Source: Avimicrobium caecorum (GTDB lineage Bacteria > Bacillota > Clostridia > Oscillospirales > Ruminococcaceae). From it: DNA of 33,177 bases. Positions 29,208-33,177 of this stretch are shown here, one piece after another (positions within the stretch are counted from its first letter, which is position 1; every line of letters starts with the position of its first letter). Position numbers and translations under genes: made by a program. The notes below the pieces were generated by a model that was not told where the DNA came from, made no database searches, and was given only the letters and a program-made list of their open reading frames with translations. The stretch covers positions 1 to 33,177 of the forward strand of contig CAJFNJ010000005.1 in the NCBI GenBank assembly GCA_904394705.1, written 5' to 3'.

Positions 29208-30473
29208 ATGAAAAAAATCTGGGATTCGTACCGCTCCTCGTTTATCCTATTGGGGTGCATGATCCTGGGCGGAATCGTCGGTGCGTTCTGGGGACCGGGA
29301 GCCAGTGTCCTGGCACCCTGGGCCAATATTTTCCTGAATCTGCTGTACTGCTGTGTTGTACCGATGATCTTTATCTCACTGGTCTATGCCATTGCCAGCA
29401 TGGACAATATGCGCAAGCTGGGCAAGGTACTGGCTGTTCTGCTGGTGCTGTTCCTGATCACCGGCGTGGTATGCAGCGCTTACATGGTGGGCTTCACCGC
29501 TCTGTTTGACCCGGCAAAGAACACCGATATGACCCAGTTTGCCCAGGAGAGCGTAGACCTCTCCGGCACCAGTCTGGATATTCTGGCAATGTTTACAGTC
29601 AGCGACTTCTCGCTGCTCTGGTCCCGTACCAATCTGATGGCTCTGGTGGTCTATGCCATTCTCACCGGTATTGCGGTGGTGATGGCAGGGGAGAAGGCCA
29701 AGCCGGTCATCGCTCTGCTGGAAGGACTCAATGAGGTCATGGTCAAGCTGGTGGGCATTGTGATGAAGTTGGCTCCGCTGGGACTGGGCTTCTATTTTGC
29801 CATTCTCATCGGCACCAATGGCCGGGATATTGTGGGACCCCTTTCCCGTTCCTTCCTGACCTATGTGGTCGCCATTCTGATCTACTACTTCGCCGGACAT
29901 TCGATCATGGCCTATCTGGGCGGCGGACGCAAGGCCGTAGGGCTCTACTGGAAGAACAATGTCACTCCCAGCCTGACTGCCCTGGGCACCTGTTCCACAG
30001 CGGCGACCCTGCCCTATAACATGATCGCCGGCAAGAAGATGGGTCTGCCCAAGGATATGTCCGACCTCTGTGTGCTGATGGGCGCAAACCTCCACAAGGA
30101 CGGCGCCAGCATCCTGCAGGTGCTCCAGGCCACCTTTGTCTGCGCTCTGTGCGGCATTGATGTGTTCACTCCGAAAAATATCGTACTGCTCATTGTGGCG
30201 GCTATTGTGGGCTCCACCATCATGGGTGCGATCCCGGGCGGCGGCTATGTGGGTCAGCTGGTTATTGCTTCGATCTTCGGCCTGCCCAACTGGACCATTC
30301 CCATTATGGCTCTGATCGTCACCCTGGGCGATCCCTTTGCCACCCTGGTGAATGTCACCGGCGACACGGCGCTGGGCATGATCGCTGCCCGGATCGTAAA
30401 CGGACGCGGCTGGCTCGAGCGCTCGCTGGAAGAGTACGCCCAGGACGAGGAGACTGTCTCGGCGGCTCAATAA
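29208..30473 (+). CDS. Dicarboxylate/amino acid:cation symporter (SDF family)
   Basis: This 421-residue membrane protein belongs to the SDF (DAACS, GltP/SstT/DctA) family, which couples uptake of glutamate, serine or C4-dicarboxylates to Na+ or H+. It has eight hydrophobic segments and two re-entrant hairpins. NLLYCCVVPMIFISLVYAIA matches the family's early membrane signature. GTCSTAATLP takes the place of the serine-rich hairpin 1 motif (usually SSSAATLP). GANLHKDGASI replaces the usual NMDGT ion-binding motif. IPGGGYVG and VTGDTALGMIAARI complete the core. The altered HKDGA motif and C-S-T hairpin place it in a divergent subgroup with unknown substrate. GAGGAAG lies upstream of the ATG. It is monocistronic. 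Confidence 0.9.
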   Translation: MKKIWDSYRSSFILLGCMILGGIVGAFWGPGASVLAPWANIFLNLLYCCVVPMIFISLVYAIASMDNMRKLGKVLAVLLVLFLITGVVCSAYMVGFTALFDPAKNTDMTQFAQESVDLSGTSLDILAMFTVSDFSLLWSRTNLMALVVYAILTGIAVVMAGEKAKPVIALLEGLNEVMVKLVGIVMKLAPLGLGFYFAILIGTNGRDIVGPLSRSFLTYVVAILIYYFAGHSIMAYLGGGRKAVGLYWKNNVTPSLTALGTCSTAATLPYNMIAGKKMGLPKDMSDLCVLMGANLHKDGASILQVLQATFVCALCGIDVFTPKNIVLLIVAAIVGSTIMGAIPGGGYVGQLVIASIFGLPNWTIPIMALIVTLGDPFATLVNVTGDTALGMIAARIVNGRGWLERSLEEYAQDEETVSAAQ

Positions 30474-30487
30474 GAAAATTGTTGTCT

Positions 30488-30530
30488 GAAACCCCTTCCG
30501 GATGCATATCCTGTGTCCGGGAGGGGTTTC
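30488..30530 (+). terminator. Hairpin after the symporter gene
   Basis: GAAACCCCTTCCGGA pairs with TCCGGGAGGGGTTTC (one G-U pair) around 13 bases. Only three T residues follow directly, so it is a weaker intrinsic terminator, though a longer T-tract lies 17 bases on. Confidence 0.65.
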
Positions 30531-30574
30531 TGCTGTCCGCATATATTTTTTTGTAATCAATTTTTATCCAGAGA

Positions 30575-30603
30575 TTGTAAAAACGGGTCGTGAGTGGTAA
30601 AAT
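30575..30603 (+). promoter_or_regulatory. Promoter of the PH-like membrane protein gene
   Basis: TTGTAA (30575-30580) and TAAAAT (30598-30603) are 17 bases apart; the leader is about 40 bases. Confidence 0.65.
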
Positions 30604-30651
30604 TTAGAGGAAAAACATAAAATTCCTGTGAAAGAAGAGAGGTTAAAACCA

Positions 30652-31080
30652 ATGCCCGTTATCCTTTTTATTCCGATTTTTATTGTACTGTTCCTGGTGG
30701 CAGTTGTGGTATTCATCATATGGACCGCAAAGAACGGCGGTTTCAGCACCAAGCGGGATTCGAAAATCACACTGCGGGAGGGAGAAACCCCGATCCTGGC
30801 AACTGAGATTGTATGGTTCCGCAAGAGTATGTACATGAACAAGAACAAGATTCCCCGCGGCGTGCTGGACATCACAGACCAGCGGGTTGTCTACACCCGG
30901 GAGTTTGGTGAGAAGTACGAGTTCGCTCTGGAGAAGAACGAGATCGAAAGTGTCGATTATGATGGCGGCATGCGGGTGACCATCCATGCCAAGAACGGCA
31001 GCGCATATTCGTTCAATACCTCTCCTGCCAAGGATACACTGGATGCCCTGGAACAGCTGGGTGTACCGGTGGCACGGTAA
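30652..31080 (+). CDS. Small membrane protein with PH-like domain
   Basis: The 142-residue protein has an N-terminal membrane helix (ILFIPIFIVLFLVAVVVFIIW) and then a soluble domain of about 105 residues. The beta-rich run RGVLDITDQRVVYTREFGEK, EIESVDYDGGMRVTIHAKNG and a final helix (KDTLDALEQLG) resembles bacterial PH/GRAM-like domains. I start at the ATG 30652 with AGAGAGG upstream; an in-frame GTG at 30628 is possible but has no ribosome site. The function of such small proteins is not known; some act in stress responses or as partners of membrane enzymes. It appears monocistronic. Fold assignment is moderate. Confidence 0.7.
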   Translation: MPVILFIPIFIVLFLVAVVVFIIWTAKNGGFSTKRDSKITLREGETPILATEIVWFRKSMYMNKNKIPRGVLDITDQRVVYTREFGEKYEFALEKNEIESVDYDGGMRVTIHAKNGSAYSFNTSPAKDTLDALEQLGVPVAR

Positions 31081-31120
31081 AACAGTCCGCTGTACCCGGG
31101 CAGAAACTGTCTTTGGAATA

Positions 31121-31149
31121 TTTACAACTGTTTTATGATCCGATATAAT
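31121..31149 (+). promoter_or_regulatory. Promoter of the PuuD-like gene
   Basis: TTTACA (31121-31126) and consensus TATAAT (31144-31149) are 17 bases apart; the predicted transcript starts near 31156. Confidence 0.8.
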
Positions 31150-31169
31150 AAAAAGGTAAGCAGACACAG

Positions 31170-31188
31170 TACCGGGAAATTCCCGGTA
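31170..31188 (+). promoter_or_regulatory. 19-base palindrome in the PuuD-like leader
   Basis: TACCGGGAAATTCCCGGTA has 9-base arms around one central base and sits about 15-33 bases after the predicted transcript start. It could be a repressor site or an mRNA hairpin with a 5-base loop; sequence alone does not decide. It has no T-tract. Confidence 0.5.
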
Positions 31189-31214
31189 TCAATACAGCGA
31201 AAGCAGGTGACTGT

Positions 31215-31928
31215 ATGAAAAAGCCAAGAATCGGACTCATTTGTTTTGTATTTCAGAGCATCAGTGTCCGCAATTACATGATCCAGAAGGGATATGTAAA
31301 GGGAATCATTGATGCAGGCGGCATTCCGGTGCTGATCCCGGTGACCGAAGATCCGTCCCGCTGCGCAGAATATATGGATATGATCGACGGACTGCTGGTT
31401 CCCGGCGGTGAAGATATTGCGCCGGAGTATTATGGAGAAGATCCGGTGCCGCAGGTCAACTACATCAACCGTGACAAGGACCGCTATGACTTCGAGCTGA
31501 TCCGGCTGGCCCGGGAGCAGAAGAAGCCGATCTTCGGAATCTGCCGTGGCTTCCAGGTGCTGAATGTAGCCTTTGGCGGCAGTCTGTACCAGGATATTCC
31601 GTCCCAGGTACCGGGTTCCATTTGTCATTCCCAGTCGCAGGATCTGCGCAATGTCCCCACCCATAAGGTGACAATGGACGAAAACAGCGTGCTGGGCAAG
31701 ATCCTGGGCAAGGAGATCTATACCAACTCGTTCCATCATCAGGGAATCAAGAAGGTAGGCGAGGGCCTGCGGATCGTAGGCAGCACCAACGATGGTATTC
31801 CCGAGGCGCTGGAGAGCGAGGACGGTCTGGTTTATGCCGTTCAGTGGCATCCGGAGGATCTGTATGCGGATTATCCGGTCTTCAAGGGCCTGTTCACCCG
31901 CCTGATCGAACTGGCTTCCAAGGAATAA
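31215..31928 (+). CDS. Gamma-glutamyl-GABA hydrolase-like class I glutamine amidotransferase (peptidase C26)
   Basis: Relatives such as PuuD release GABA from gamma-glutamyl-GABA in putrescine breakdown; others act on folate or other gamma-glutamyl conjugates. The 237-residue cytoplasmic protein has IDGLLVPGGEDIAPEYYGE (57-75), the nucleophile Cys110 in FGICRGFQVLN, and the His212/Glu214 pair in VQWHPED. SFHHQGIKKVGEGL is characteristic of the C26 group. The catalytic triad is complete. GCAGGTGA is the probable ribosome site. It is monocistronic with a palindrome in its leader. With the pot operon in the same window a polyamine role is plausible, but no PuuA/B/C partners are present here. Confidence 0.85.
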   Translation: MKKPRIGLICFVFQSISVRNYMIQKGYVKGIIDAGGIPVLIPVTEDPSRCAEYMDMIDGLLVPGGEDIAPEYYGEDPVPQVNYINRDKDRYDFELIRLAREQKKPIFGICRGFQVLNVAFGGSLYQDIPSQVPGSICHSQSQDLRNVPTHKVTMDENSVLGKILGKEIYTNSFHHQGIKKVGEGLRIVGSTNDGIPEALESEDGLVYAVQWHPEDLYADYPVFKGLFTRLIELASKE

Positions 31929-31940
31929 GCAATGGATTTT

Positions 31941-31972
31941 ATACGGCTGTCAGGAATGGCAGCCGTATTTTT
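31941..31972 (+). terminator. Terminator of the PuuD-like gene
   Basis: ATACGGCTGTCA pairs with TGGCAGCCGTAT (one G-U pair) around GGAA, followed by a T-tract; 13 bases after the stop. Confidence 0.92.
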
Positions 31973-32070
31973 ATGCCCGGGGAAAGCATGGGCGGACAGC
32001 TGTATTTGCATGGAAAATCCATTGTGAGGAATGCTCAGAATGAAGGAAGAATTTCAGAACATCCGGCTAA

Positions 32071-32099
32071 TTGACAGGGGAGAATTGTACTTGTATACT
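32071..32099 (+). promoter_or_regulatory. Promoter of the TRIC channel unit
   Basis: A consensus TTGACA (32071-32076) and TATACT (32094-32099) are exactly 17 bases apart, one of the strongest promoters in the window. Confidence 0.85.
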
Positions 32100-32157
32100 T
32101 AAATATAGTGCGAAAATACAGTCAGAGAAGGGCTGCGAATCTGGAGGAGAACACAGC

Positions 32158-32214
32158 ATGGCACAGAAACCGGCGCTTGTGATTTTCAAGGAAGAGGAGG
32201 ATATGAACCGATGA
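32158..32214 (+). CDS. 18-codon ORF translationally coupled to the TRIC gene
   Basis: ATG at 32158 has GGAGG at 32143-32147, 10 bases upstream. The frame reads MAQKPALVIFKEEEDMNR and stops at TGA 32212-32214, which overlaps the ATG of the next gene (32211) as ATGA. The ribosome site for the next gene lies inside this ORF. The arrangement is that of a leader peptide or a small accessory protein. No family is recognised. Confidence 0.55.
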   Translation: MAQKPALVIFKEEEDMNR

Positions 32215-32834
32215 ATATGCAGACAATCAGTATCATGGATTATATCGGTACTTTTGCATTTGCACTGTCCGGAGCATATCTTGCCATCCGCTATGAGCTT
32301 GATATTTTCGGAATTTTTGTGTGTGCGTTCTCCACTGCCTGCGGCGGCGGTATTACCCGTGATGTGGTAATGAATGTGGGAGTTCCGCGTTTCTTCAGCA
32401 GCTACACCACCATTATGATCGTGATTGTGGCGTCTTTGCTGGCGATTGCCACCAAGAGTGAGAAGTGGAGCAAGCTCATGCTCACCGCGGACGCCATAGG
32501 CCTGGCAGTCTTTGCTATTGATACGGGAGTCCGAGGGCTGGACAATGGATACAATCTGCCTCAACTGGTCTTTGTATCGGTGATTACAGCAGTAGGCGGC
32601 GGTGTAATCCGTGATATTCTGCTGCAGCGGGTACCGATTGTCCTGCGCAAGGAAGTCTATGCGTCTGCGGCGCTGGCGGGTGCGGTTGTATTGTGGTTCA
32701 TCTATCCCATTATGGATAAGATGGTGGCGACTTATATCTCACTGGCTGTGGTATTCGGCATCCGGATGTGGAGCGTTTATAAGCATATTGACCTCCCGGT
32801 GGTGCATTTGGACACCTCCGAAAGCGCACAGTAA
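32211..32834 (+). CDS. TRIC-type cation channel protein (UPF0126/YadS family)
   Basis: Prokaryotic TRIC proteins are homotrimeric potassium-permeable channels related to the animal TRIC channels; some homologues are linked to glycine uptake. The 207-residue protein has seven hydrophobic segments as two repeats of three plus one. Each repeat carries the glycine-rich kink motif: TACGGGITRD in the first and AVGGGVIRD in the second. MDYIGTFAFALSGAYLAIR is the typical first helix. I use the ATG at 32211, 10 bases after GAGGAGG; the ATG at 32203 opens only three codons. It overlaps the short ORF before it. No terminator separates it clearly from the tRNA cluster, which has its own promoter. Confidence 0.9.
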   Translation: MNMQTISIMDYIGTFAFALSGAYLAIRYELDIFGIFVCAFSTACGGGITRDVVMNVGVPRFFSSYTTIMIVIVASLLAIATKSEKWSKLMLTADAIGLAVFAIDTGVRGLDNGYNLPQLVFVSVITAVGGGVIRDILLQRVPIVLRKEVYASAALAGAVVLWFIYPIMDKMVATYISLAVVFGIRMWSVYKHIDLPVVHLDTSESAQ

Positions 32835-32873
32835 ATTCATTGGGAAAAATCTGAATCTTTTTGCATTTTTCTA

Positions 32874-32902
32874 TTGACAAAATAACCCTTGTTTGATAGA
32901 AT
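32874..32902 (+). promoter_or_regulatory. Promoter of the tRNA cluster
   Basis: A consensus TTGACA (32874-32879) and TAGAAT (32897-32902) are 17 bases apart, 26 bases before the first tRNA. Confidence 0.88.
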
Positions 32903-32928
32903 AAATATCGTCGCTTAGCGATGATGAT

Positions 32929-33002
<74 letters not shown>

Positions 33003-33014
33003 TGATTCGATTTT

Positions 33015-33091
33015 GCGCCAGTAGCTCAGCTGGATAGAGCAACTGCCTTCTAAGCAGTAGGCCAGGGGTTCGAGTCCCTTCTGGCGCACCA
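33015..33091 (+). tRNA. tRNA-Arg (anticodon TCT)
   Basis: Acceptor GCGCCAG pairs with CTGGCGC. The anticodon stem ACTGC/GCAGT holds loop CTTCTAA (anticodon 33049-33051). T-arm GGTTCGAGTCC and encoded CCA are present. It reads the AGA codon. Confidence 0.97.
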
Positions 33092-33100
33092 AGTTAATAT

Positions 33101-33177
33101 GGTGGGTATAGCGTAGTTGGTTAACGCGTCAGTTTGTGGCACTGAAGATCGTGGGTTCGAATCCCACTACCCACCCC
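33101..33177 (+). tRNA. tRNA-His (anticodon GTG), 3' end cut by the window
   Basis: Acceptor GTGGGTA pairs with TACCCAC, and an extra 5' G (33101) faces C at the discriminator position, the hallmark of tRNA-His. Anticodon stem TCAGT/ACTGA holds loop TTGTGGC (anticodon 33136-33138). The sequence ends at CC, so only the final A of CCA lies beyond the window. The cluster may continue. Confidence 0.96.

Overview
The window looks like a chromosomal segment from a Gram-positive, spore-forming anaerobe of the class Clostridia, probably the Oscillospiraceae/Ruminococcaceae. The grounds are a near-textbook SpoVT with a forespore-type promoter, strong AGGAGG ribosome sites, lipobox lipoproteins, a class B sortase, and GC-rich codon use with AT-rich promoters. 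Genus cannot be fixed from sequence reading. The organisation is mostly conventional: compact operons separated by strong intrinsic terminators, on both strands.

Layout. 2-850: end of a membrane-anchored protein with an Ala/Pro/Glu repeat linker. 1109-2214: remnant of a transcriptional-activator gene overlapping a class B sortase gene carrying two single-base frame losses. 2255-5010 (-): tatD and metG, a housekeeping pair. 5259-6185: serine alpha/beta hydrolase. 6516-8468: large secreted surface-type protein ending in NPDTGR, with an AT-rich middle. 8778-10342: a lipoprotein with a hydrolase fold but no nucleophile serine, followed by a uridine-kinase-like P-loop protein. 10467-12875: two tandem M20 peptidases/amidohydrolases. 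13366-15591 (-): GH3 glycosidase. 15747-20636 (-): a polyamine uptake operon read in the order XRE-cupin regulator, potA, potB, potC, potD. 21252-26130: BMP-type nucleoside ABC transporter (lipoprotein, double ATPase, two permeases). 26493-27362: DMT transporter. 27589-28131: spoVT. 28180-28821 (-): SGNH hydrolase. 29208-30473: SDF-family symporter. 30652-31080: small PH-like membrane protein. 31215-31928: class I glutamine-amidotransferase-like hydrolase of the PuuD type. 32211-32834: TRIC-type channel protein. 32929-33177: tRNA-Gly, tRNA-Arg and tRNA-His (last base cut off).

How it fits together. The gene set is dominated by scavenging: polyamines (PotABCD, with a PuuD-like gamma-glutamyl hydrolase 11 kb away), nucleosides (BMP system), acylated amino acids or peptides (M20 pair), glycosides (GH3) and organic anions or amino acids (SDF symporter). 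Several single-gene transcription units have well-formed promoters overlapped or flanked by perfect inverted repeats, suggesting individual repressor control.

The most unusual object is PotA. Its TOBE domain is interrupted in frame by two tandem, roughly 86-91-residue repeats resembling the Ig-like modules of surface proteins, and then resumes normally. Other points of interest are an 18-codon ORF translationally coupled to the TRIC gene, a pseudo-hydrolase lipoprotein, a surface protein with a sorting-like NPDTG end but no membrane tail near a broken sortase, and a recurrent pattern of hairpins at predicted transcript 5' ends. All functional statements come from reading the sequence and family knowledge; no database search was run.
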